A DNA stretch of 64,000 bases, taken from positions 3,038,001-3,102,000 of the forward strand of contig NZ_CP128361.1 in NCBI RefSeq assembly GCF_030345075.1, written 5' to 3'. The stretch's first letter is position 1. Every line of letters begins with the position of its first letter. The position numbers were made by a program, and so were the translations under genes. The notes beneath the pieces were generated by a model. That model did not search any database. It saw only the letters and a list, made by a program, of their open reading frames with translations, and was not told where the DNA came from. Shown here one piece after another: positions 1-8,410 of the stretch. The stretch is from Solwaraspora sp. WMMA2065. Its GTDB lineage: Bacteria > Actinomycetota > Actinomycetes > Mycobacteriales > Micromonosporaceae.

Positions 1-857
1 GGGATCGCCGGCAGCCGGTCGGCGACCGGCCCGTCGACCCGGGGCACCGAGTCGAGCAGCCCCATCGTGTACGGGTGCTGCGGTGAGTACAGCACCTGGT
101 CGCGGGTGCCCTGCTCGACGATGCGGCCGCCGTACATGACGGCGACCCGGTCGGCGACCTCGGCGACCACGCCGAGGTCGTGGGTGATCAGGACGATGGA
201 GGTGCCGTGTTCGGCCTGCAGCCGGTTGAGGGTGGCCAGCACCTGGGCCTGGATGGTGACGTCCAGGGCGGTGGTGGGCTCGTCGGCGATCAGCACGGTC
301 GGGTCGTTCGCCAGCCCGATCGCGATCATGACGCGTTGCCGCATGCCGCCGGAGAGCTGGTGCGGGTAGGCGCGGGCGTTGCGCGCCGGGTTGGCGATCC
401 CGACGTCGGCGAGTAGCTCCTCGGCCCGCTGCCAGGCCCGCGCCCGGCTGATCCGTTGATGGGTACGGATCATCTCGGCAACCTGCGCCCCGGCCCGTTG
501 CAACGGGTTGAGTGCGGCGAGGGCGTCCTGGAACACCACCGAGATGTCCCTGCCCCGGACCCGGCGCAGGTCGGCCTCGCTGGCGGTGGCCAGGTTCCGG
601 CCGGCGAAGTCCACCCGGCCGCTGATGTGCGTGCCGGGTGCCCGGTTGAGTCCGACCAGGCTCATCGCCAGGGCGGACTTGCCGGAGCCGGACTCGCCGA
701 CCAGGGCGAGGATCTCACCGGGGTGCAGGTCGAGGTCGACGCCGGCGACGGCGGGCAGCCGACCGGCGGGCACGTCGAACTCGACCCGCAGCCCGCGTAC
801 GGACAGCACCGGCGCCGGCGGGCCGGCGGGGGCCGGGCCGGTCGGGGCGGAGGTCAC
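1..857 (-). CDS. Peptide/amine ABC transporter ATP-binding subunit (partial)
   Basis: ATPase of a DppD/OppD-type importer; its 3' end lies beyond the left edge. The GTG start at 857 gives [12 protein letters not shown], then a Walker A (GESGSGKSA), the signature [12 protein letters not shown], Walker [13 protein letters not shown] and the switch-histidine segment [30 protein letters not shown] split over the visible C-terminal half. The start overlaps the hydrolase stop by four bases (GTGA), so the two are probably translationally coupled. It should energise the permease pair encoded just upstream in the same operon. The C-terminal oligopeptide-type extension begins at the edge ([13 protein letters not shown]). 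A second ATPase (DppF type) would be expected further left and cannot be seen. The family is secure; the substrate is not known. Confidence 0.93.
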   Translation of the reverse strand, partial: MTSAPTGPAPAGPPAPVLSVRGLRVEFDVPAGRLPAVAGVDLDLHPGEILALVGESGSGKSALAMSLVGLNRAPGTHISGRVDFAGRNLATASEADLRRVRGRDISVVFQDALAALNPLQRAGAQVAEMIRTHQRISRARAWQRAEELLADVGIANPARNARAYPHQLSGGMRQRVMIAIGLANDPTVLIADEPTTALDVTIQAQVLATLNRLQAEHGTSIVLITHDLGVVAEVADRVAVMYGGRIVEQGTRDQVLYSPQHPYTMGLLDSVPRVDGPVADRLPAI

Positions 858-1546
858 CGGGGCGCTCCGGTGACGCTGGCGACGGCCTGCTCGACCAGGT
901 CGGCGACGTCGCGGGGCCGGACCCGGGGGGTGAAGTGACTGCCGCCGACCTCGGAAATGGTGGCACCGGCACGGGCGGCCATGTCCCGTTGGGTGTCCGG
1001 CCGCAGTGTCCTGTCCTCGGCCGCGACCAGATACCAGGACGGCTTGTCGCGCCAGGCGGGCACCCCGGTGGGCTGCGCGAAGATGGCGTCGGCGCTGGGG
1101 CGCGAGTCGGCGTCGAAGTTGTCCCGTTCGGCTTCCGGCACGTCCCAGCCGATCTCCGCCCAGTACTCGGGGCTGTGTTCCGAGGCCCATTCGCCGTTGG
1201 GGCCACGCCGCATGTGCCGGCTGACCTCGGCCGGCGGGTAGCGGCCGATGATGTCCTGCACCGACTCGTCCTCGTCGGGGGCGAACGCGCAGACGTAGAC
1301 GAGCCCGACGACCCGGATGTCGCGCCCGACGTTGGTGATCACGACGCCGCCGTAGGAGTGCCCGACCAGCAGCACCGGCCCGGCGCAGTCAGCCAGCACG
1401 GCGGTGGTGTTGGCGACGTCCTCGACGAGCGAGTTCATCGGATTGGTGACCAGGTGGACCCGGTGCCCGGCGGCGCGCAGCAACGGTGCCACGCGGGCCC
1501 AGGTGCTCGGGGTGCCGCCGGCGCCGTGCACCAGCACGATATCCAT
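854..1546 (-). CDS. Alpha/beta hydrolase inside the ABC importer operon
   Basis: A 230-residue cytoplasmic alpha/beta-hydrolase of the AB_hydrolase_6 (EstA/salicylate-esterase-like) type. The oxyanion-loop motif HGAG is at residues 7-10, the nucleophile elbow GHSYGG places Ser64, and Asp178 (AAEDRT) and His204 (GGSHF) complete the triad. There is no signal peptide. It sits between the DppB-type permease gene (7-bp gap) and the ATPase gene (4-bp overlap), so it is an integral part of the importer operon. This position suggests that it hydrolyses an ester or amide bond of the imported compound, which is inference. The start at 1546 leaves a complete N-terminal beta strand (MDIVLVHGAGG). Confidence 0.88.
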   Translation of the reverse strand: MDIVLVHGAGGTPSTWARVAPLLRAAGHRVHLVTNPMNSLVEDVANTTAVLADCAGPVLLVGHSYGGVVITNVGRDIRVVGLVYVCAFAPDEDESVQDIIGRYPPAEVSRHMRRGPNGEWASEHSPEYWAEIGWDVPEAERDNFDADSRPSADAIFAQPTGVPAWRDKPSWYLVAAEDRTLRPDTQRDMAARAGATISEVGGSHFTPRVRPRDVADLVEQAVASVTGAPR

Positions 1547-1553
1547 GATGGAC

Positions 1554-2606
1554 TCATCCTTTCCGTAGGCGCGGGTCCAGGACCAGGTAGAACAGGTCGA
1601 CCGCTGCGTTGACCAGCACGAACAGCAGTGCGATCGCCAGCGCGGCGCCCTGCACCACCGGGTAGTCGCGTTGCAGCACCGAGCTGACCAGCAGGTTGCC
1701 GACGCCGGGATAGGAGAAGACGGTCTCGGTGATCACCGAACCGCCGAGCAGCGAGCCGAATTGCAGACCGAGCACGGTCACGATGGGCAGGCCGGCGTTG
1801 CGCAGCACGTGGCGGCGCAGGATGGTCCGCTCCCGCAGCCCTTTCATCCGGGCGGTCCGCACGAAGTCGTCGCTGAGTACCTCCAGCACCGAGGCCCGCA
1901 CGATCCGGGTGATGAAGCCGGCCATCGCCAGCGCGAGGGTGGTGGCCGGCAGGATCAGGTACTGCAGCCACGGCCCGACCAGCTCCGGCCGGTCCTGCAG
2001 GATCGCGTCGAGCAGCACGAAGTTGGTGGTGGGCTGGTAGTCGAGCTGGCTGGGCAGCCGACCGATCACCGGCATCCAGCGCAGCCACACCCCGAAGATC
2101 ACGATGCTCAGTACGCCGAGGGCGAACCAGGGCAGCGAGAAGCTGACCGTGGCGATGGACCGGGTGGTCGTGTCGACCCAGGTGTCCTTGCGCAGCGCGG
2201 CGATCACCCCGGTGACGACCCCGATCAGGACGGCGATCAGCATCGCCGCGACGGTCAGCTCGATCGTCGCCGGTAGTGCCCCGCCGAGCAGGTCCAGCAC
2301 GCTGTTGCCGCCGTAGAAGGAGCGCCCGAGATCGAGGCCGAGCAGGTCGCCGAGGTAGCGCAGGTACTGCTCCCAGATCGGCCGGTCCAGACCGAGCGCT
2401 TCGTTGATCCGGGCCTCGTTGGCCGAGATCTGCTCGGCGCTGAGCCCTTGGGTACCGCTGGCCGCGAGGGTGGACGACGGCGAGCCGGGTAGCTGGCGGA
2501 TGGCCAGGAACACCAGGGAGGCCAGGACGAACAGCACCACCGGCACGCTGGCCAGCCGGCGCATCGTGAGCATCGGCAGCGATCTGCCGCGCAGCAGCCG
2601 CATCAT
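1554..2606 (-). CDS. Peptide-type ABC transporter permease, DppB/OppB family
   Basis: A 350-residue inner-membrane permease with the DppB layout: an N-terminal membrane helix (PVVLFVLASLVFLAIRQLPG), a long periplasmic loop containing LGLDRPIWEQYLRYLGDLL, then a five-helix core. The coupling-helix EAA motif appears as VRTARMKGLRERTILRRH. The start at 2606 (ATGATG) overlaps the stop of the DppC-type gene by four bases. It pairs with the DppC-type subunit to form the transmembrane channel of the importer. The gene order is binding protein, DppC, DppB, hydrolase, ATPase; the two permeases are in reverse of the usual dppBC order. Confidence 0.94.
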   Translation of the reverse strand: MMRLLRGRSLPMLTMRRLASVPVVLFVLASLVFLAIRQLPGSPSSTLAASGTQGLSAEQISANEARINEALGLDRPIWEQYLRYLGDLLGLDLGRSFYGGNSVLDLLGGALPATIELTVAAMLIAVLIGVVTGVIAALRKDTWVDTTTRSIATVSFSLPWFALGVLSIVIFGVWLRWMPVIGRLPSQLDYQPTTNFVLLDAILQDRPELVGPWLQYLILPATTLALAMAGFITRIVRASVLEVLSDDFVRTARMKGLRERTILRRHVLRNAGLPIVTVLGLQFGSLLGGSVITETVFSYPGVGNLLVSSVLQRDYPVVQGAALAIALLFVLVNAAVDLFYLVLDPRLRKG

Positions 2607-3472
2607 CGGCGGCTCCTCGGGTCCAGCGCGTCACGCAGGTCGTCGCCGACGAAGTTGCTGGCGACCACGAAGATCAGCGTCAACGCGGCGGGCAGCACCG
2701 CCATCCGGGGTGCCGAGTAGATGAACTCCTGCCCGGCCTGCACCATGTAGCCCCAGTCCGGGGTGGGTGGCTGGATGCCCAGGCCCAGGTAGGACAGGCC
2801 GGCGGCGAATCCGGCCGCCACCGACAGGGTCATGACGACCTGGGCGAGCAACGGGCCGACGATGTTGGGCAGGATCTCCTGGACCATGATCCGGGGCGAC
2901 CGGGTGCCGCCGAGCCGGGCGGCGAGCACGTAGTCGCGGGCTGCTTCCCGGGCGGTCAACGCCCGGGCCAGCCGGGCCAGGCCGGGCGACAGCGCGACAC
3001 CGACACCGACCACCAGGCTGCGTACGCCCGGTCCGCTGGCCGCCACGACCAGGATGATCAGCAACATGGACGGGAAGGCGAGCCCGACGTCGGTGATCCG
3101 CATCAGGATCTGCTCGCCCCAGCCGCCGAGGTAGCCGGCGAGCATGCCGACGGTGGTGCCGATGGCCGCGGCGACGGCGGTGGCGAGGAAGGCGACCAGC
3201 AGCAGCGGGCGGGCGCCGTACACGAGCCTGGCAAGGAAGTCTCGGCCGAGGTCGTCGGTGCCGAGCGGATGCCCGGCGGTGCCGAACCCGGCGAGGGTGA
3301 CGTTGCTCTGTCGCTCCGGGTCGGCGCCGACCAGCAGCGGTCCGATGGTCGCCATCAGCACGAAGCCGACGACCACCAGCCAGGAGACGGTGGCCAGCCA
3401 GGACCGGGCGATGGAGCGCCGCGCGTAGGCGGCTCTCCATCGCCCGACCGGCCGCGCCCCTGCGACCGTCAC
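2603..3472 (-). CDS. Peptide-type ABC transporter permease, DppC/OppC family
   Basis: A 289-residue permease of the DppC/OppC family. It has the characteristic N-terminal helix followed by the GTDDLGRDFLARLVYGAR segment that precedes the permease core, an EAA loop (AARLGGTRSPRIMVQEILPN), and a C-terminal YLGLGIQPPTPDWGYM motif typical of DppC proteins. The GTG start at 3472 follows a GGGGGA ribosome site. The gene lies 33 bp downstream of the binding-protein gene and overlaps the next permease by four bases, so all are read as one transcript from the promoter near 5200. Confidence 0.94.
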   Translation of the reverse strand: MTVAGARPVGRWRAAYARRSIARSWLATVSWLVVVGFVLMATIGPLLVGADPERQSNVTLAGFGTAGHPLGTDDLGRDFLARLVYGARPLLLVAFLATAVAAAIGTTVGMLAGYLGGWGEQILMRITDVGLAFPSMLLIILVVAASGPGVRSLVVGVGVALSPGLARLARALTAREAARDYVLAARLGGTRSPRIMVQEILPNIVGPLLAQVVMTLSVAAGFAAGLSYLGLGIQPPTPDWGYMVQAGQEFIYSAPRMAVLPAALTLIFVVASNFVGDDLRDALDPRSRR

Positions 3473-3505
3473 TGGTCCCCCGGACGGGCCGACGTGGGGG
3501 TCGGG

Positions 3506-5152
3506 TCAGACACTGGCGTTCTCCATGAAGCAGCGGTGGTTGCCGAGCGCGGCGACGTTGGCGCCTTCGACGTTCGCCCCGGTGACCACCGGGTTCGCCG
3601 AGTAGCAGAGCATGGACAGCACCATGTACTGCTCGGCGAAGCGGCGCTGGACGTCGGTGTACGCGGCGGTGCGCTCGTCACCGTTGGGCAGGTTCTTCGC
3701 GGCGGCCAGGTCGTCGGCGAACGCCTCCGAGCCGGGCAGCGTGTTGAGTCCGGAGGTGAAGTCGCCGTACACCCCGGACGGCAGGCCCATCGCCCCGATC
3801 ATGTTGTCCGGGTCCGGGATGTAGGAGTTGCGCTCCCAGATCATCACCTCGTGGAACTCGTCCTCCGGGTCGAGCAGCCGGCTGAAGTAGGTGGCCGGGT
3901 CGACCGAGTCGCTCACGACGGTCAACCCGATGTCGGTGAGGTTCTGCGCGACGATCTGCGCCGCGCGGGGATGCCAGGAGTCGCTTGCCGCCATCAGCGC
4001 CACCTGCCGGCCGGTGGCGCCGGCCGCCTCGATCAGCCGCCGGGCCTCGTCCGGATCGAACCGACTCAGATCGGCCAGGCTCGGGTCGTAGCCGTCCTGC
4101 GACGGCGGGATCGTGTAGCCGTCGGGCAGCGCGCCGATGCCGAAGAACGCCTGGGCGATGATCGCTTCCCGGTCGATCGCCAGGTTGATCGCCTGGCGCA
4201 CCTCCAGCTCCGGGATCCGCCGGGCGTCGATCATCATCATCGCGTCGAAGCTGTACGGCGTCTCGTGGAAGGTCACCGCGTCGTCGGCCTTGAGCTGCTC
4301 GACCGCCGAGTACGGGGTGAACTGGGTGGCGGACAGGTCGCCGCTGAGCAGCGAGCTGACGATGGTGGAGGGGTCCTGGACCTGTTGCATCACCAGCCGG
4401 TCGACCTTGGGCCGGCCGGCGCGGTAGTCCTCGAACGCGGTCAGCACCACCTGCTGCCCGGCGGTCGCCGAGGAGAACTGGAACGGGCCGGTGCCGACCA
4501 GGTTCTTGCCGATGTCAGCGCCGTACTCGGCGAGTGCAGCGGAGGAGATGATCCGGCCGCCGATGTCGGAGAGCCGGTTGAGCACGGTGGCGTCAGGGCT
4601 GTTGAGCACCATCACCACGGTGTACTCGTCCGGAGCGTCCAGCGAGGCGACGTTGGCGCCGAGGCTGCGCAGCGGCCGGGAAGACCCCTCAGGCAGCGTC
4701 GGGTCGTCCTCGTTGAACTGCCGACCGAGGCTGGCCAGCACGTCCGCCGAGGTGAAGGTGGTGCCGTCGTGGAAGGTCACACCTTGACGCAGAGTGAAGG
4801 TGTAGGTCAGCCCGTCGTCGGAGATCTCCCAGCTCTCGGCGAGGTCAGCCTGCGGCTCGTTGGTCTCGAAAGAGATGAAGGTCAGTCCACGGCAGATGCA
4901 GTCGACCGCCATCCAGTCGCCCAGTGACGTGTAGAAAGCGGGGTCGTTGACGGCGCTGGTGGCGTCGATGCCGAGCGTGAGAGTGCCGCCGCTGCTCGTG
5001 CCGTCGTCGCCGTCTTCGCTGCCATCGGAGGCGACGCCGCAGGCGGCGAGGAGGTTGCTGGCGCCGAAGCCGAGACCGAGCAGACCGGTGCCGCGCAGCA
5101 TCGCGCGACGGCTTATCAGATTCTGCGGGAGTTTGCGGGGATCGTCCGACAT
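3506..5152 (-). CDS. Family 5 extracellular solute-binding lipoprotein of the ABC importer
   Basis: A 548-residue SBP_bac_5 protein and the first gene of the importer operon. The N-terminus carries a twin-arginine-like motif (SRRAMLRG, Arg15-Arg16), a hydrophobic stretch and a lipobox LLAAC with Cys38 as the lipidation site, so export is probably by Tat with anchoring outside the membrane. The body has family hallmarks: DLAESWEISDDGLTYTFTLRQGVTFHDG split around residues 103-130 and GTGPFQF in the middle. Family members bind peptides, but also opines, glycosides and other amines; the ligand here is unknown. The 5' region carries the TTGGATCCAA operator at 5205-5214, 53-62 bp upstream of the start codon. 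Confidence 0.95.
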   Translation of the reverse strand: MSDDPRKLPQNLISRRAMLRGTGLLGLGFGASNLLAACGVASDGSEDGDDGTSSGGTLTLGIDATSAVNDPAFYTSLGDWMAVDCICRGLTFISFETNEPQADLAESWEISDDGLTYTFTLRQGVTFHDGTTFTSADVLASLGRQFNEDDPTLPEGSSRPLRSLGANVASLDAPDEYTVVMVLNSPDATVLNRLSDIGGRIISSAALAEYGADIGKNLVGTGPFQFSSATAGQQVVLTAFEDYRAGRPKVDRLVMQQVQDPSTIVSSLLSGDLSATQFTPYSAVEQLKADDAVTFHETPYSFDAMMMIDARRIPELEVRQAINLAIDREAIIAQAFFGIGALPDGYTIPPSQDGYDPSLADLSRFDPDEARRLIEAAGATGRQVALMAASDSWHPRAAQIVAQNLTDIGLTVVSDSVDPATYFSRLLDPEDEFHEVMIWERNSYIPDPDNMIGAMGLPSGVYGDFTSGLNTLPGSEAFADDLAAAKNLPNGDERTAAYTDVQRRFAEQYMVLSMLCYSANPVVTGANVEGANVAALGNHRCFMENASV

Positions 5153-5186
5153 AGTGCGCTCCTCGGCGGGGTATGGGACGAAGATG

Positions 5187-5217
5187 GATTAAATTTCATT
5201 TGGATTGGATCCAAAAT
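5187..5217 (-). promoter_or_regulatory. Promoter/operator of the importer operon (TTGGATCCAA dyad over the -35)
   Basis: The perfect 10-bp dyad TTGGATCCAA occupies 5205-5214, with an extra half site TTGGAT at 5200-5205. Read on the minus strand, TTGGAT (5214-5209) could serve as the -35, with an A/T-rich -10 candidate TTTAAT (5193-5188) 15-16 bp downstream, followed by the GAGGAG ribosome site and the start at 5152. A repressor on this dyad would block the promoter. The same dyad occurs near the GntR gene and the Rieske gene. The promoter boxes are inferred; the dyad is seen directly. Confidence 0.6.
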
Positions 5218-5333
5218 CATCATCTGCGGTACCCAATTCGGGTCCGTGTCGCGATTGTGAACGTCTGGTGTCGGGATATCGAGAGTGGACAGGGGTCCCC
5301 GTGGCCGGCGCGCTGGCCGACGCACCGGCCGGG

Positions 5334-7346
5334 TCAGTCGGCCGGCACCACGTCATTTCCAGTGGAGCAGCAGGCACTGCCCGCACTGCGGGCGGCAGCC
5401 AAATCCGGCACGTCCATCGCCGGATTGCGGTCGAAGAAGCCGTCCGGTTCGAGGATCATGTGGATCGCGTCCACCGGCATCACCGGCCACTGCTCCGGGC
5501 GCGGGAAATGGTGGGTGCCGAGCACCGGCCACAGCACCAGCTCCGCACCGTCGATCGACCGGTCCTGGCGCTGCCAGACCTGCACACCGTCGTCGCCCGG
5601 CTCGGCATGGTTGGGATAGCGACCACCGAGGAACTGCTCCTGCGGATCGTACGGGGTGGCCCACAGGTGCTGGTGGATGAACGGTGCCCGACGGGCCATC
5701 ACCGAGTCCGGCCGGGCGAACGGTCGAGTGGTGTTCGGCAGCAGCAGCCGGTAGGCCGTCGGCTCACCGTACCGGTTGGTCCGGGTGGTGCTCTCCACCC
5801 GCCAGCGGCGAGCCGACGCCGGGTCGGTGCGGCGCGCGGCCTGGGACTCACGCAGCAACGGGGTACGCACGTTGCGTACCGCGTTGCCGTACGGGTCGAG
5901 CGTCGGGTCGGTCTCGCCCTCGGCATGCTCCTCGACCAGCCGGTTGCGCGATCCGTCCACCGCCATGTCCAGGCGTAGCCCGAAGTAGTGCTGGTGGGTC
6001 GGGGTCTGCACGTTCGACGCGACGATCCGGCCGTAGCGCACCTCGTCGCCGTCGGCGATACCGGAGGCCGACAGCATCCCGGTCAACTTGACCTCCAGCT
6101 CGATCCGGCCATCCTGATAGAGCGACCAGTAGAAGCCGTAGTCGTAGTTGGCCACGGTCTGAAAGTTGGAGATGACCAACCGCCGCGAGCGACGCACCTG
6201 GCTGACTCCGCGGCGCAGGTCGTTGTGCTTCCAGAGGATGCTGTGGTCCTCCTCGTGCATGCAGATCGCGTTCGGGATGGTCACCGGGTCCCCGTCGCCA
6301 CCGAGATAGGCGGTGTCGAAGTAGTAGATGACGCCGAGGCAGTCGCAGCCGAGGGCGAGCGAGTTGGTCAGCGGCCCGGCCCCGTACTCGCCCCAGTCGA
6401 AGAAGTTCTTGCGGTACTGGGTGGAGTTGGGGTCGAGGTACGGCACGTACATCTCGTTGCAGGCGGCCCGCTTGACCACCGGCCGCCCCTGGAACTCCAG
6501 GTCGTACAGGACCAGGCCCTCGCGGTGGGTGAAGCCGACCCGCAACTGCCAGCCCTGCCAGCTGACCTGCCAGCCGTCGACGTCGAAACTCGGACCGTCG
6601 GGCTGCACGACATCCAACGGCCGCAGGCCCGGCCGGGTCGGCCAGGCGTCGGCCTCCAGCGGGCCGGCCTCTTCGGAAATCGGCACCACGCCGTGGTCCT
6701 CGACCTCCAGGACCTCCATGGTCGCCATGTCGATGATTGGCACCACGCCCTGCACCGGGCGGACGTAGCCGTTGTCGCCCTCGTCGACACGGTGCCAGAC
6801 GGTGCCCCAGGTCAGCCGCCGGTCGGCGTAGCGCTTCGGCTCGAAGCCGCCCATCGACTCGGCGTCGACCATCACCAGTGAGACGTCGTGGATGCCCCGC
6901 TTGGCGAGCACCTCGCGGAACAGTGGGCTCTGCCGGCAGGCCTGGGCGGCCGCGCGAGCCTCCTCGGAGGTGATGCCGGGCCGACGCGGGTCGAGTGGAC
7001 GCCAGTCCAGGCAGCGGTCCGCAACGTCCTCGTCTCCAGCGTGGTCCGACGGCGCACCGTCGGCCCGGCTCCCGGCGGCCAGCGCGACGTCGATCTCCCA
7101 GGCAGTGCCGGCGGCGTGGTCCATGGCCACCAGTCCGAGTCGGACCTCCCCGGCCGCCGCCGCGCCGGCCACGACGGCGCGGGCGTGTGCCTCGTCCAGC
7201 GTGGCCCCCCAGAACCGGGTCCGCTCGCCGAGGCGACCGTCGGCACGCGCGACGGCGACGGCACGGGCGATCTCGGCCGGGCTGGGCGGATCGAGCGGAT
7301 GACTGCGGTGGTTGCGCCCGTCCGGGCTGGGGTGGCACGCGCTCAC
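5334..7346 (-). CDS. Copper-containing primary-amine oxidase (TPQ enzyme)
   Basis: A 670-residue copper amine oxidase that oxidises a primary amine to an aldehyde, ammonia and hydrogen peroxide. The topaquinone precursor Tyr401 lies in VANYDYGFYW. The catalytic base is Asp317 (FFDWGEYG), the copper ligands are His451 and His453 (PTHQHYFG), and the third ligand is His612 (GTHHFPRPEQW). All residues needed for cofactor biogenesis and catalysis are present, and the length matches bacterial enzymes of the Arthrobacter type. There is no signal peptide, so it is cytoplasmic. The GTG start at 7346 has AGGAG six bases upstream. It is transcribed toward the importer operon, and it diverges from the GntR gene across a 308-bp region holding the shared operator. 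Confidence 0.96.
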   Translation of the reverse strand: MSACHPSPDGRNHRSHPLDPPSPAEIARAVAVARADGRLGERTRFWGATLDEAHARAVVAGAAAAGEVRLGLVAMDHAAGTAWEIDVALAAGSRADGAPSDHAGDEDVADRCLDWRPLDPRRPGITSEEARAAAQACRQSPLFREVLAKRGIHDVSLVMVDAESMGGFEPKRYADRRLTWGTVWHRVDEGDNGYVRPVQGVVPIIDMATMEVLEVEDHGVVPISEEAGPLEADAWPTRPGLRPLDVVQPDGPSFDVDGWQVSWQGWQLRVGFTHREGLVLYDLEFQGRPVVKRAACNEMYVPYLDPNSTQYRKNFFDWGEYGAGPLTNSLALGCDCLGVIYYFDTAYLGGDGDPVTIPNAICMHEEDHSILWKHNDLRRGVSQVRRSRRLVISNFQTVANYDYGFYWSLYQDGRIELEVKLTGMLSASGIADGDEVRYGRIVASNVQTPTHQHYFGLRLDMAVDGSRNRLVEEHAEGETDPTLDPYGNAVRNVRTPLLRESQAARRTDPASARRWRVESTTRTNRYGEPTAYRLLLPNTTRPFARPDSVMARRAPFIHQHLWATPYDPQEQFLGGRYPNHAEPGDDGVQVWQRQDRSIDGAELVLWPVLGTHHFPRPEQWPVMPVDAIHMILEPDGFFDRNPAMDVPDLAAARSAGSACCSTGNDVVPAD

Positions 7347-7464
7347 GATTGCTCCTGTCGCCGTCGCGGGAGTCGTTCCGATGCGGTCCGGCTCGTCTGG
7401 GGTCGGTCTGTGTCGCGTCGTGGTGGCTGCGGCGGGCCGGTGCTTCCTAAGAACTCCCTGGCCA

Positions 7465-7485
7465 AGGTAGTCTCGGATACTACCT
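7465..7485. promoter_or_regulatory. Inverted repeat AGGTAGT-N7-ACTACCT in the amine oxidase/gntR divergent region
   Basis: Perfect 7-bp arms AGGTAGT (7465-7471) and ACTACCT (7479-7485) are separated by 7 bp. It lies 8 bp from the TTGGATCCAA operator and differs from it in sequence, so it may bind a second regulator or form part of the promoter for the amine oxidase gene. No role is demonstrated. Confidence 0.45.
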
Positions 7486-7492
7486 CAGGATC

Positions 7493-7518
7493 TTTGGATC
7501 CAAAACCGGGATCCAAAG
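7493..7518. promoter_or_regulatory. GntR-type operator, full dyad plus second half site
   Basis: TTTGGATCCAAA (7493-7504) is a perfect 12-bp palindrome. A second copy, GGGATCCAAAG (7508-7518), keeps one intact half, and the two dyad centres are 13 bp apart. The pair sits between the divergent amine oxidase gene (start 7346) and the regulator gene (start 7655), consistent with autoregulation and control of the oxidase. The core matches those at 5205-5214 and 15383-15392. Confidence 0.7.
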
Positions 7519-7654
7519 CGAAATGTACGGGACCCGCAGGGTCGACGGCCGGCTTGCTATCGTGACATCCACATCGCACCACTGTGGAGAAGACCGCAGC
7601 CGGGCCGGCACCCGGCCGGCTGCGCCGCACACCGATCAGACAGGGGCACCGGGC

Positions 7655-8410
7655 ATGCCAGTCAGCTCGACGGAAAACACCAGCAGTGCCCTCGTCGACG
7701 CCACCGCCGCGAAGATCCGCGCCAAGATCATGTCCGGCGAGATCCCGATCGGTGCCCAACTGCGCCAGGCCGAGCTGGCCAAGCTGCTCGGGGTCAGCCG
7801 CACCCCGGTCCGGGAGGCGCTGCGCCAACTGCAGACCGGTGGGCTGATCGAGGTGGTGCCGCACCGTGGCGCGGTGGTCCGGGTGCCGGCGCCGTGGGAG
7901 GTCCGGGAAGCCTACGAGGTCCGTGCGGAGCTGGAGGCGCTGGCCTGCGAACGGGCGGTCAGCCGGATCACCGACGACGTCCTGCACGAGCTGCGGGAGG
8001 CCAACTCGCTGCTGCGACGTACCGAGCAGGCCGCCCGGGGCAGCATCCCGCAGCGACGGGTCGAGGACGACCCGGGGGTCGCCCGCGCCCGGGTCGCCCT
8101 GGCCGGCTCCACCAACGCCGCCAACGACCGGTTCCACACCCTCATTCACCAGGTGGCCGGCAACGACTGGCTGGCCAGGGTGATCAAGGAGATCAACGAG
8201 GCATTCCCGCGTAACGTCTCGGCGCTGGTGTTGCAGGACAACCCTCGCCACCGCGACGACAACTTCCACGAGCACGAGCGGATCGTCGCCGCGCTCACCG
8301 CGGAGGACGGCGAACGCGCGCGGCGTGAGATGCAGGCCCATGTGATCAGCGCCGGTGAGCAGTTGGCTCGCTGGTACGAGCGGCGTTCGGCAACGGTGTT
8401 CCGGGGTTGA
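7655..8410 (+). CDS. GntR family transcriptional regulator (FCD/VanR type), proposed regulator of the cluster
   Basis: A 251-residue FCD-subfamily GntR protein. The N-terminal winged helix has the standard recognition segment LLGVSRTPVREALRQL, followed by the wing residues PHRGAVV. The C-terminal all-helical FCD domain retains the metal-site residues in NDRFHTLIHQ, FHEHERIV and REMQAHV. I chose the ATG at 7655, which follows an AGGGGC stretch and begins just before the DNA-binding domain; an upstream in-frame ATG at 7523 would add 44 unstructured residues. Its promoter region carries the TTGGATCCAA dyad, and FCD regulators typically bind short palindromes of this kind. It overlaps the convergent aminotransferase/oxidase gene by 65 bp at the 3' ends. 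Confidence 0.92.
   Translation: MPVSSTENTSSALVDATAAKIRAKIMSGEIPIGAQLRQAELAKLLGVSRTPVREALRQLQTGGLIEVVPHRGAVVRVPAPWEVREAYEVRAELEALACERAVSRITDDVLHELREANSLLRRTEQAARGSIPQRRVEDDPGVARARVALAGSTNAANDRFHTLIHQVAGNDWLARVIKEINEAFPRNVSALVLQDNPRHRDDNFHEHERIVAALTAEDGERARREMQAHVISAGEQLARWYERRSATVFRG

Noticed and set aside
3269-4927. A 552-codon open frame on the plus strand
   Set aside because: It is antisense to the binding-protein gene and has no recognisable motif.
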